Counted from the stretch's first letter, positions 55,708-63,877 are shown. The stretch: DNA of 64,000 nucleotides from an uncultured Bacteroides sp. (GCA_902388495.1 CABMPP010000004.1:62001-126000), one strand, 5' to 3'. Program-made: numbers and translations. The notes: generated from the letters alone by a model not told the origin.

Positions 55708-56007
55708 ATGAAAAATAAAAAACTTTTTTTGCTTAGTTGCTTTTTTTTATCTATTTGCAGCTTTTTTACAGCATACAAATATCAAAACTTGGAAGCTTTC
55801 TCCAATTTAGTCTTGCAAAATATTGAATCGTTAGCACAAGAAGAAGGAAGTGACCATGGGAATATTGATTCTACATTGGAACCATATTATAAGCAAAGTT
55901 CTAAAGTTATATGGATTAAAGGTGCTAATGTCTCTACTATAGTTCCATGCTGTGAGAGTGTTTCTAGTAAATATAGTGGGTGTGCAAAAGGATTAGATCG
56001 TTGCTAA
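55708..56007 (+). CDS. NVEALA-like secreted peptide (variant motif NIESLA)
   Basis: 99 residues. Hydrophobic signal LFLLSCFFLSICSFFTAYKY, then NIESLA at about 39-44 in place of NVEALA. A long tail with four Cys ends in CAKGLDRC. The leader differs from the MGKKLFAIL group, so it represents a separate subgroup. An inverted-repeat element follows 3 nt after the stop, then a propeller gene. Confidence 0.75.
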   Translation: MKNKKLFLLSCFFLSICSFFTAYKYQNLEAFSNLVLQNIESLAQEEGSDHGNIDSTLEPYYKQSSKVIWIKGANVSTIVPCCESVSSKYSGCAKGLDRC

Positions 56008-56010
56008 TTC

Positions 56011-56155
56011 AAGAAAGTGTATCAAAATTTGATATCTATAGAGTATTCTTTCATATAGAATAACATGAGGGGGGCTGGTATGTTAATGTATGCTGAACTT
56101 CAGATTGTTTTTTAATGAGGGTAAAATATAATAATAAATTTTGATACAACTTCTT
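56011..56155. repeat. 145-bp element with 20-bp terminal inverted repeats
   Basis: Ends AAGAAAGTGTATCAAAATTT (56011-56030) and its near-complement (56136-56155, two differences). No ORF inside. Same GTGTATCA core as the element at 63703-63831. MITE-like, or a large intercistronic hairpin. Confidence 0.7.
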
Positions 56156-56176
56156 ATTTGTAAAATACATATAAAT

Positions 56177-57280
56177 ATGAAAAATACTGTGTCGTTTTTT
56201 GTGCTGGCTTTGTTGTTGCTAAGTACTTTCTTCTCTTGTCATTCTGCTTTTGATGAGGCAGTAACATACACTGCTTATTTAAGTAATCCAAAGTCGAATT
56301 TGTTTTTGTCAACTTTTACGAAAGAAATGCACTCTGTGAAACTTCAGCTTCCATCTCCGTATTTTTGGGGAGTAGTGGATGAAGTCGTTTTAAAGGATGA
56401 TAATTATTTTGTTGTAGATAAGAGGCAAAATATCGTATTTCGTTTTGCTAAGGACGGCACATTTCTTAATACTATAGGGAAAAGGGGGCAAGGCCCTGGA
56501 GAATATGCATGCATGAGTAATTTTTTTGCTAATGACACAAGTGTTTTTGTGTGTGATATTGGAGCAAGAACCATCTATAATTTTTCATTTGATGGAAAAT
56601 TTTTGAATACTGTAAAAATGTCACATGCACTTGTTTTTGATGATATTGCAGTATTGCCTAATGGACATTTCCTGTGTCACCGCCTTTCTGATGATGAAAA
56701 TGGTAGAGGGGTATGGACTACAGATCAATTTAGTGGAAACAGAAAAGAAGTGCTTGAATATAAACAAGGGAGTCCATATATTCATTCTGATTGGAATACT
56801 TTATATACAAAAAGTGATGGTCAAATTCAGGTTTATAATCCTGCTGATGGAAGTTATTACCAAATGAATTCGATGGGCGATACTGCTGTAAAAACAATGA
56901 AATTGATATGTGACAGAAAAATGTTAATTGATTTAGAATGCTCAGATAGCGAAATGCTCAAAACAAAGGAAAAATGCGCTTATTCTCCTTTCACGATTGA
57001 TGGTGAGAACTACATATTGTCTTTGTGGTTTATGTTTCCTGAGCATCAAGTAGCATGGACGATATGCCGAAAAAGAGATGGAAAGGTGGATATTGGATCT
57101 TTGCTTAAATTGGACATCTCGGGATATACTGAAATTGGACGTCCGGTTTCATCAAATATTCCTAATACATTAGTGATTGTATATACAGATGAATTTCCAA
57201 AAGAACAGTTCCCTGATGCTTATAAATCTATAGAATTAAATGAAGGAGTAGCTGTATTGAGTTTCTTAGAACTTAAATGA
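56177..57280 (+). CDS. 6-bladed beta-propeller lipoprotein
   Basis: 367 residues from the ATG at 56177 (MKNTVSFFVLALLLL, lipobox FFSCHS); an upstream in-frame ATT/ATG region is inside the inverted repeat and rejected. Signature GKRGQGPGEYAC near 106. The stop TGA overlaps the next ATG (57277-57280), so it is coupled to the NVEALA peptide downstream. Confidence 0.83.
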   Translation: MKNTVSFFVLALLLLSTFFSCHSAFDEAVTYTAYLSNPKSNLFLSTFTKEMHSVKLQLPSPYFWGVVDEVVLKDDNYFVVDKRQNIVFRFAKDGTFLNTIGKRGQGPGEYACMSNFFANDTSVFVCDIGARTIYNFSFDGKFLNTVKMSHALVFDDIAVLPNGHFLCHRLSDDENGRGVWTTDQFSGNRKEVLEYKQGSPYIHSDWNTLYTKSDGQIQVYNPADGSYYQMNSMGDTAVKTMKLICDRKMLIDLECSDSEMLKTKEKCAYSPFTIDGENYILSLWFMFPEHQVAWTICRKRDGKVDIGSLLKLDISGYTEIGRPVSSNIPNTLVIVYTDEFPKEQFPDAYKSIELNEGVAVLSFLELK

Positions 57281-57531
57281 AACTTTTTGCGATTTTGATG
57301 GTCGCTGTAGTCGCAACATTTGCAGGCTACAATCTTTATCAGTCACAGAGAATGGAAACGATGTCGGACTTGATGCTGGCCAATGTGGAGGCATTGGCTG
57401 ATAATGAAAGTGCTGATGACTATGATAGAGTGGATAAAATTACAACTGATTATACGGATCCTAAAACAGGGAAGAAAAGAACAGTAATTACTATTGTGTG
57501 TGATGGTTCAGGATTGTTATCTTGTGAATAA
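57277..57531 (+). CDS. NVEALA-family secreted peptide
   Basis: 84 residues. Leader MKLFAILMVAVVATFAGYN followed by SQRMETMSDLMLANVEALA. The tail, rich in Asp/Lys, carries two Cys (IVCDGSGLLSCE). The first 110 nt are almost identical to three other copies (61301, 62719, 63381), and the tail is unrelated. Four-base overlap with the upstream propeller. Confidence 0.85.
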   Translation: MKLFAILMVAVVATFAGYNLYQSQRMETMSDLMLANVEALADNESADDYDRVDKITTDYTDPKTGKKRTVITIVCDGSGLLSCE

Positions 57532-57564
57532 ATGGACTATAAGGCTGATATAGTCTTGGATGAT

Positions 57565-57639
57565 ATGAGGGCATTGTTATTTTTTATTTGAAATTTGTTA
57601 AAGATAAAAATAGAAAAACGATTACTAACGAGCCCTCAT
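57565..57639 (+). promoter_or_regulatory. intercistronic long-range stem
   Basis: ATGAGGGC (57565-57572) pairs with GCCCTCAT (57632-57639) across 59 nt of AT-rich sequence. It lies between the peptide stop (57531) and the propeller start (57685). Confidence 0.4.
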
Positions 57640-57684
57640 GTATTTGTATTATTAAAAAAATAGGAGTAGGCTAAAATATTTATT

Positions 57685-58833
57685 ATGAAAAAAAATACGC
57701 TGATTATATTATTGACTTTTTTGGTACTTTCATGTAATCAAGGTGTACGCTCTGATAAACTGGTAGATTGTGTTACAATAGAAGTACCCTTAAGCAGGGA
57801 GGATTCACCTGAAATATTTGATTCTCTTTTTAAATTTAAACGTCTTGTTGCTTTAGAAACAAATGCTGAGTGTCTCATCAAAAGAGTGTCAAAGATTGTA
57901 TTTTATAAAAACAATATTTATGTATTGGATGGCAGGGAGAGAAAAATATTTACTTTCAATGATAAAGGCGATTTTTTGAAATGTTATAACCATTTGGGAC
58001 AAGGGCCAGGTGAATATGTATCTCTTGTGGATTTTACTGTCAAGAATGATACTTTATTTTTGTTAGATGGATCTGGGGCTCAATTACTACAATATAGTTT
58101 GGCTGATTCATTACTGTGTACACTAAAGATTGATAAGGCTGAAGGTCTTTATGTTTTTTCAAATGGAAAGTTTGCACTGAATAGGAAATTAGGTTTTGCA
58201 GACAGGAACCCGGATAATTCTTATCGTAGTTATGCTTTTTATGATAAGAGTAAGAAAGTCTATGATAGGATTCCGTTCAATAAGCATTTATGTGGATATT
58301 CATTTACACATGGTGAAGGTGCAAATAATTTTTATACTTATGATGATTCAATTTTTACCTTGTTTCCATTTAATGATACAATCTACTCAGTAAAGGAGAA
58401 TGGTGATTTAAATCCCTATATAGCAGTGCAGATAGGTAAAGAACACATAAGCCTGAGTGATGATAGAAAGCAAGTTGATAAACTGAGAATAGAAGGTATA
58501 ACCCCTTCTATCCATGCTTTTTATAAGTGGAATGAATATTTGTTTTTTGCCTATTTTTATAAAGATAAACCAAGTAAATGTGTTCTCGCAAAAGAAGATG
58601 GCAATATATTATACCATAGTTCTTTGACGTTGGATGAAAATTTGTTACCAATTCATGCTGTGGCTTATGATACGGATGATACAAACAAATTATTATTGAG
58701 TGTAATGCGCCCATTTGAAATATTGCCAATAGCTAAAAGAAATTCAGAGAAAAGTAATATTTTAGATGAATTGGCCGACAAGTGTTTGGAAGACGGTAAT
58801 CCGATATTTGCTTTTTATGAACCGAAGTTTTGA
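57685..58833 (+). CDS. 6-bladed beta-propeller lipoprotein
   Basis: 382 residues. Lipobox TFLVLSCNQG (Cys about 18). Signature HLGQGPGEYVSL near 106. Propeller repeats IYVLDGRERKIFTFNDKGDF and LFLLDGSGAQLLQYSLAD. Very AT-rich. Followed 38 nt later by the thioredoxin-like/DUF1573 gene. Confidence 0.84.
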   Translation: MKKNTLIILLTFLVLSCNQGVRSDKLVDCVTIEVPLSREDSPEIFDSLFKFKRLVALETNAECLIKRVSKIVFYKNNIYVLDGRERKIFTFNDKGDFLKCYNHLGQGPGEYVSLVDFTVKNDTLFLLDGSGAQLLQYSLADSLLCTLKIDKAEGLYVFSNGKFALNRKLGFADRNPDNSYRSYAFYDKSKKVYDRIPFNKHLCGYSFTHGEGANNFYTYDDSIFTLFPFNDTIYSVKENGDLNPYIAVQIGKEHISLSDDRKQVDKLRIEGITPSIHAFYKWNEYLFFAYFYKDKPSKCVLAKEDGNILYHSSLTLDENLLPIHAVAYDTDDTNKLLLSVMRPFEILPIAKRNSEKSNILDELADKCLEDGNPIFAFYEPKF

Positions 58834-58871
58834 GAAAGTATTACTTTTTTATTTATTGGTAAGTTTTAATT

Positions 58872-59758
58872 ATGCAATGTATGGGAAAATGGGGTATAAG
58901 TTTACTTTTGTTATGTGGGCTACTTATGGCCTGTAGTGGAAGTAATCGAAGGATGGTTGGACAGACTTTGACGGAGTGGATAGGGAAAGAGATGTTTTAT
59001 CCTTCTGAGATGAATTTCACTCTATTAAATAAAGATCTAACGGAAAATTGTTTTAGAAAGTCCTCTTTTACGATTCTGAATTATGTAGATTCTACTGGAT
59101 GTACTAGTTGTAAATTGCAATTATCAAAATGGAAAGCGTTTATATCTGATTTGGATTCTATATTTGCAGGAGAAGTGCAGGTTCTTTTTTTTGTTCATCC
59201 AAAGAAAAAAGAAGAGATAGAATTCTTTATAGAAAGAGATATGTTCAATTATCCTATAATTTTTGATGTAGGCAATCACTTCTATTCTATGAATCAGTTG
59301 CCAAACAAATCAACTTTTCATTGTTTTTTGTTAAATTGCAGCAATAGAGTTTTAGCAATAGGAAATCCTATTCATAATCATAAAATAAGAGAACTGTATT
59401 TGAAGATAATTAGGGGTGATAAAGTGGAATTGGAGGGCAATAATATAATCATAAGGACCAAAGTTAGTATGGATAAAACCATTGTTTCTTTGGGTGATTT
59501 TGACTGGCAAAAAGAGCAAAAAGTGACTTTTTTTTGAAGAATATAGGTAACAAGCCTTTAGTGATTGAAGACATGAACACCTCTTGCGGTTGTACTGCTG
59601 TAGAGTACTCTAAAGAACCTGCTCTACCGGGAAAGGAGATAGCATTGAATGTGACTTATAAAGCCGATCATCCCGAACATTTCAACAAGACGATAACCGT
59701 ATATTGCAATGCAGATACTTCTCCCATTGTTCTGAAAATAAGCGGAAATGCAAAATAA
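58872..59758 (+). pseudogene. thioredoxin-like / DUF1573 lipoprotein with frameshift in a T8 run
   Basis: Two frames join at TTTTTTTT (59528-59535). The first has a lipoprotein signal (LLLLCGLLMACSG) and a thioredoxin-like domain with CTSCKLQLSKW. The second has a DUF1573 domain (LKNIGNKPLVIEDMNTSCGC). One extra T would make VTFFLKNIG continuous and give one 296-residue protein of the normal Bacteroides architecture. As written the first ORF stops at 59537. It is a phase switch, a decayed gene or a sequencing error. The last codons recur at 53330. Confidence 0.75.
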
Positions 59759-60682
59759 GTAAGGAAACCCTATGACGAAGAAGCTGAAACAGATGCCGAA
59801 GTGGCTGAATGGGATTGTGAACCTGGCTTTCTATTGTGCCTGCTCTAAAGGTATCATTAGCTAAAAATCCCCATTTCATCGAAGAAAAAACCGTCTCGGA
59901 GCCTGAAAAGCAAGACTGACCATTACTGACATTCCCCGAAAATACACTTGGTCACTAATGGTCAGTCATTAAATTTTGAGCGTATATTACTTTATGCGTA
60001 AGTTTGTCCGTCGAAAATCAGCACAGAAGTATTGTGTGTGAAATATCTAATACGAATATTGAAGATGAAAAAGAGAGTTATTGTAATCGGTCTGTTTGCA
60101 GTTTGTGCATTTACTGCATTTCATGGGTTTAAATCAGAAAAGAAGGTGAATGACCTGCTTCTTATGAATGTAGAAGCATTGGCGTATGACGAAAGTGATG
60201 TCCCAATAAGATGTGCCGGGACGGGAAGTGTGGATTGTCCCGGAACACAAATTAAAGTTCAGTACGTAGTAGAAGGTTATAGTCTTGAAGAACTCTATTA
60301 ACATATTGTTCCTATTTCTTTTGCTGGCAGCATGCACATCTGCGCCAGTGCAAAAAGGAATGTTTTATGCCGATTTTCCGGAAACACTGGAACTGCGAGG
60401 CGAGACAATTCCGTTGGACACCGCTTTGTTCCGTTATCCTTTTCGTGTTCGGGTGCAAGGTGATAAAGCTGTGGTGCTTGATTTGCATGGAGCGGACCAT
60501 TTCTTTCAAGTTTTCCATTACCCCGATGGAATCTATTTGACTTCTTTCGGCAAGCGGGGAGATTCTCCCGAAGAATTGGTTTCTGCCGAAAATATTCGAT
60601 GGAATAGGGGATTTTTGTGGGCACTCGATGCAAATAAGTCAGAATTGGTTAGGTTTGGATTTGCTTTGTCCGGTGATTCACT
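59744..60682 (+). repeat. 939-bp exact direct repeat, copy B
   Basis: Same content as 53330-54268. Here its first codons belong in frame to the DUF1573 gene, so this is the natural context and copy A is the transplanted one. It holds the orphan 30-codon ORF (59772-59864), the regulator 3' fragment, the hairpin at 59914-59967 and the peptide at 60065. Confidence 0.92.
60065..60301 (+). CDS. NVEALA-family secreted peptide (duplicate of 53651)
   Basis: Identical in sequence to the gene at 53651-53887: 78 residues, NVEALA, then two Cys in the tail. Overlaps the TTG start at 60285 of a propeller gene that is broken, so this peptide has no intact direct partner. Confidence 0.85.
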   Translation: MKKRVIVIGLFAVCAFTAFHGFKSEKKVNDLLLMNVEALAYDESDVPIRCAGTGSVDCPGTQIKVQYVVEGYSLEELY

Positions 60683-61116
60683 GCTTCGTCAAGAAGCAGT
60701 ACCCTTGGATAAAGAGATTCTTAGGGCATTGGATTTTGTGCAATACGATGATTCTGCTTTTATCATTCCCGACTATTCCGGTGACAATCGTTTCTGTTGG
60801 GTGAACCGGCAAGGCAAGCCATTGCGCAAGACGGGAACGATTCCCTCTTCCAATGAAGATGCTTTGCAGCACTCCCGTCCTGCATGCGGTTTTCCACGGA
60901 CGTTCGTTCAAGGAGATTGCACGAAGTGCACAGAAAGGCATTGATTTGCCGGACGGCGGACAGTACATCTATGTGTTTAGTCTGTCGGGTGAACCGCTCC
61001 GCAAGTATGTGCTGGACCATTATATATATGGTATAAGTGTGGATGAGCAGAAGGGTATTATCACGGCTACGGATGTGAACAAGGATGAGCCGATAATTGA
61101 ATATAGAATGAAATGA
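60285..61116 (+). pseudogene. 6-bladed beta-propeller lipoprotein with 227-nt internal deletion
   Basis: Identical to the propeller at 53871 up to 60682. It then follows a diverged allele (GDNRFCWVNRQGKPLRK in place of GNSRFCMVNRQGKLLRK) to about 60880, where 227 nt are missing relative to copy A. Because 227 is not a multiple of three the frame shifts and stops at 60944. The original C-terminus remains open from about 60880 to 61116 and is nearly identical to copy A. Confidence 0.85.
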
Positions 61117-61122
61117 AATAAA

Positions 61123-61300
61123 GGAACGGATGGTTAACGTTTATTGGATATTGCGCACCATCCATTCCATAACCCACTAAAGAAGGAGGTTTTGACAAAG
61201 GTACATAATTAATTTGAAGAAGCAATACGTTTGCTTCTCCGTTGAAAGGATAGATACGGAAAGAATAACTTTTATATTAACCCATAAAAACAAGAAAAAA
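61123..61300 (+). promoter_or_regulatory. conserved leader element upstream of an NVEALA gene, copy 2
   Basis: Hairpin 61123-61168, AGAAGGAGGT (61181-61190), AAGCAA/TTGCTT hairpin and TCCGT/ACGGA hairpin. An AT-rich stretch AACCCATAAAAACAAG precedes the ATG at 61301. A likely 5' leader controlling the peptide gene. Confidence 0.75.
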
Positions 61301-61591
61301 ATGGGAAAGAAACTTTTTGCAATTCTGATGGTCGCTGTAGTCGCAACATTTGCGGGCTACAATATTTATCAGTCACAGAGAATGGAAACGATGTCGGACT
61401 TGATGTTGGCCAATGTGGAGGCATTGGCTTATTATGAAGGTGATGATACAATTGACCCCAATAAAGCTTATGGTTATAAACTTGTTAATTGTCTTGATAA
61501 ATTTGGAGCGGCAAAAGGTGCCAGATGTATCTCTGTAGAGGATAGTAAAAGTTCATGCGCATATAGTAGTGCTTGGGGCAAATGCGATTGA
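61301..61591 (+). CDS. NVEALA-family secreted peptide
   Basis: 96 residues from the ATG at 61301; a longer frame from 61214 runs through the conserved leader and is rejected. MGKKLFAILMVAVVATFAGY signal, NVEALA at about 38-43. Tail with four Cys (CLDKF, RCISV, SCAYS, KCD). A propeller gene starts 49 nt downstream. Confidence 0.86.
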   Translation: MGKKLFAILMVAVVATFAGYNIYQSQRMETMSDLMLANVEALAYYEGDDTIDPNKAYGYKLVNCLDKFGAAKGARCISVEDSKSSCAYSSAWGKCD

Positions 61592-61640
61592 ATGAAATGT
61601 ACCTTTTAAAAACTGGGAAATAGCCAAAAAACTATTAGAA

Positions 61641-62684
61641 ATGAATAAGCATAAGATAATAGTATATTTTTTATTTGTTTTTGCATTCTGTTTTTCTTGT
61701 TCGGAAGGCAGAGTGCAAAAACAAAACAACGTAATTGTAGATTTGACAAAAGGAGTGAAAGACAGTATAGGCTATTCTTTATTTGTAGATTCTATCGAGC
61801 ATATTAATTTAGAGACAACGGATAGTTGTCTGATTGGTAAAATTACGGATATGGCAATAAGCCGGAGCGATATATTCCTTTTTGATGGACAACAACAGAC
61901 GGTATGGCGATTTGGCAGAGATGGTAAATACCTTAATAAAATATCCGGGAAAGGCGAGGGACCGGGCGAATACGGCTATATCAGCCAATTTGAGTATGAT
62001 GACAGAAAGAATCAGATTGCAGTTCTGTCTTCCGGTCAGAAAGCTATTTTGTTTTATACTCCGGAAGGAAAGTATCTGAAAACAGTGAAATTAGAAATGA
62101 GACCTGATGATTTTAAGATATGTCCTCAAGGTGGATTTATTTTGTCTAATTCCGGTTTGGATGAACCCGAGGCGGGGATTTATCATGTGGACGAGTCCGG
62201 TCAAGGAATGGTGTGTTTAGTAAAAAGGGACGGCAATCATCTTGTTTATATAACTTCTGAATGGGAATTATGTTCTTATGAAGATATAATATGTTTTATG
62301 GCTCCGAATTTTGATAATGTGGTGTATAATTTTGAAAATCAGGAACTTTCTGTTGAATATCCTTTTAGAATGAAACCTAATTTGAAGCATAATTATAAGA
62401 AAACTGTATCTTTGCAACACTTAGAGGATTTTATACGAACAACATATCTGGAAGGAAAAAGGTGGATATGGGCGACCTATTGGTCTTCTGTTGATGATTT
62501 AAGAATATTCGTCTATTCAAAAGAGACTGGCGAATATTGGATAGGGAGAGGAATGGTGAATGATTCTGATGATAGTGGAATTGGTAGGAAAACTTCTGTA
62601 ACACAGGATAATACATTTGTTACCTGGCAGGAAAATGAGAACCCGAACGAAAACCCGACTATCCAGATATTACATCTGAAATGA
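61641..62684 (+). CDS. 6-bladed beta-propeller lipoprotein
   Basis: 347 residues. Lipobox VFAFCFSCSEG. Signature ISGKGEGPGEYGY near 104. C-terminus ENPNENPTIQILHLK is the type also seen in the remnant at 62976. The full alternation peptide-propeller-peptide is intact here (61301, 61641, 62719). Confidence 0.85.
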   Translation: MNKHKIIVYFLFVFAFCFSCSEGRVQKQNNVIVDLTKGVKDSIGYSLFVDSIEHINLETTDSCLIGKITDMAISRSDIFLFDGQQQTVWRFGRDGKYLNKISGKGEGPGEYGYISQFEYDDRKNQIAVLSSGQKAILFYTPEGKYLKTVKLEMRPDDFKICPQGGFILSNSGLDEPEAGIYHVDESGQGMVCLVKRDGNHLVYITSEWELCSYEDIICFMAPNFDNVVYNFENQELSVEYPFRMKPNLKHNYKKTVSLQHLEDFIRTTYLEGKRWIWATYWSSVDDLRIFVYSKETGEYWIGRGMVNDSDDSGIGRKTSVTQDNTFVTWQENENPNENPTIQILHLK

Positions 62685-62718
62685 ATTCGGACTATTAACC
62701 CATAAAAAAAAGAAAAAA

Positions 62719-62979
62719 ATGGGAAAGGAACTTTTTGCGATTCTGATGGTCGCTATAGTCGCAGCATTTGCGGGCTACAATATTTATCAGTCACAGAGAA
62801 TGGAAACGATGTCGGACTTGATGCTGGCTAATGTGGAAGCGTTGGCTGATGATTCGGAATATGTTATAGGGACTATAGGAACCAATTGGAAAACATATAG
62901 AGTGACGTGTACTAAAACGGTTGGCTTTGATTATGGCTTAGTTTATACAAAAACTACTACTTATATTTTCAATATATGA
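62719..62979 (+). CDS. NVEALA-family secreted peptide
   Basis: 86 residues. MGKELFAILMVAIVAAFAGY leader, NVEALA, then a Thr/Tyr-rich tail with a single Cys. Its leader lacks the long conserved hairpin region and has only the AACCCATAAAAA stretch. The stop overlaps the start of a propeller remnant. Confidence 0.85.
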   Translation: MGKELFAILMVAIVAAFAGYNIYQSQRMETMSDLMLANVEALADDSEYVIGTIGTNWKTYRVTCTKTVGFDYGLVYTKTTTYIFNI

Positions 62980-63175
62980 AACATTACATTGCAAAACAAC
63001 TTAACGAAGAAGATAATCCTATTCTGATATGGTTTCACATGAAAAAATAGAACTGCTTCGCAAATATGTGTCGGACCACCATGTTTATGACATATCCGTG
63101 AATGAAGAAAAGGGCATCATCCTTGCTACGGATGTGAATAAGGATGAGCCGATAATTGAATATAGAATGAAATAA
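62976..63175 (+). pseudogene. 3' remnants of two propeller genes
   Basis: The ATG at 62976 opens 24 codons ending NEEDNPILIWFHMKK, the usual C-terminus of these propellers. From 63029 another frame gives LLRKYVSDHHVYDISVNEEK and ATDVNKDEPIIEYRMK, homologous to residues 312-352 of the protein at 53871. Neither has a signal peptide. Two successive deletions are the simplest explanation. Confidence 0.75.
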
Positions 63176-63198
63176 AAAAGTAAAAATATGGATGGAGA

Positions 63199-63380
63199 GG
63201 AACGGGCGGTGAACGTCTTGTTGGTGCATGATGAACCGCCCGTTCCGTAACCCACCAAGAAAGGAGGTCGAGGCAAAGGTACGGAATTAATCTTAAGAAG
63301 CAATACGTTTGTTTCTCCGTTGAAAGAATAGATTACGGAAAGAATAAACTTTATATTAACCCATAAAAACAAGAAAAAAA
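63199..63380 (+). promoter_or_regulatory. conserved leader element upstream of an NVEALA gene, copy 3
   Basis: Hairpin 63199-63246 (GGAACGGGCGGT / ACCGCCCGTTCC, perfect). AGAAAGGAGGT at 63258-63268, then the small hairpins and AACCCATAAAAACAAG before the ATG at 63381. Compared with copy 1 the stem changes AT to GC on both arms, keeping pairing. Confidence 0.78.
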
Positions 63381-63668
63381 ATGGGAAAGAAACTTTTTGC
63401 GATTCTGATGGTCGCTGTAGTTGCAACATTTGCGGGCTACAATATTTATCAGTCACAGAGAATGGAAACGATGTCGAACTTGATGTTGGCCAATGTGGAA
63501 GCATTGGCTCGCTATGAATTGCCAGAAGTTGATGTTACATGTGGAAGTGAAAGTGGCGCTTGTTGGGCTGCATCGGGAGATTGCTATGTGAGTTGGTTTA
63601 TTCGTTATGATGATTGCGCTTTTTGTGGATATACATCCTATTCTTGTGATTCTCCTTGTTTGCATTAG
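63381..63668 (+). CDS. NVEALA-family secreted peptide, Cys-rich tail
   Basis: 95 residues. MGKKLFAIL leader, NVEALA, then a tail with seven Cys in 47 residues (for example CGSESGACWAASGDC, CAFCGYTSYSCDSPC). The odd Cys number leaves one free if the others pair. Of all tails here it looks most like a disulfide-rich peptide. Followed by an inverted repeat and a new lipoprotein gene. Confidence 0.86.
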   Translation: MGKKLFAILMVAVVATFAGYNIYQSQRMETMSNLMLANVEALARYELPEVDVTCGSESGACWAASGDCYVSWFIRYDDCAFCGYTSYSCDSPCLH

Positions 63669-63702
63669 TGAAATGGTTGGATTGCTTTAATTCTACTAAA
63701 TT

Positions 63703-63831
63703 AGAAAGTGTATCAAAACTAAAATTAGTTTTCATTCTGCCATTTGGAGAACTTTAGCTTGAAGAATCTCCTTCCTTTATGATGAGAGAAGAGATTCTTC
63801 ACTGCGCTTAAAATGACAGAATGATACACTT
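63703..63831. repeat. inverted-repeat element between peptide and next lipoprotein gene
   Basis: Outer arms AAGTGTATCA (63706-63715) and TGATACACTT (63822-63831). Middle arms CATTCTGCCAT with its near-complement (63733-63743, 63813-63823). Inner perfect arms GAAGAATCTC (63761-63770) and GAGATTCTTC (63791-63800). Shares AGTGTATCAAAA with 56011. No ORF. Confidence 0.72.
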
Positions 63832-63877
63832 GTCAAAGTTTTGACATATTCTTGTGTGCTAATAATTAAATTTATTT

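Noticed and set aside
56011..56155. Complete insertion sequence
   Set aside because: Terminal inverted repeats are present but there is no transposase frame, and target-site duplications are not evident.
61214..61300. N-terminal extension of the NVEALA peptide at 61301
   Set aside because: The extension runs through the conserved non-coding leader and is not open in the other leader copies.
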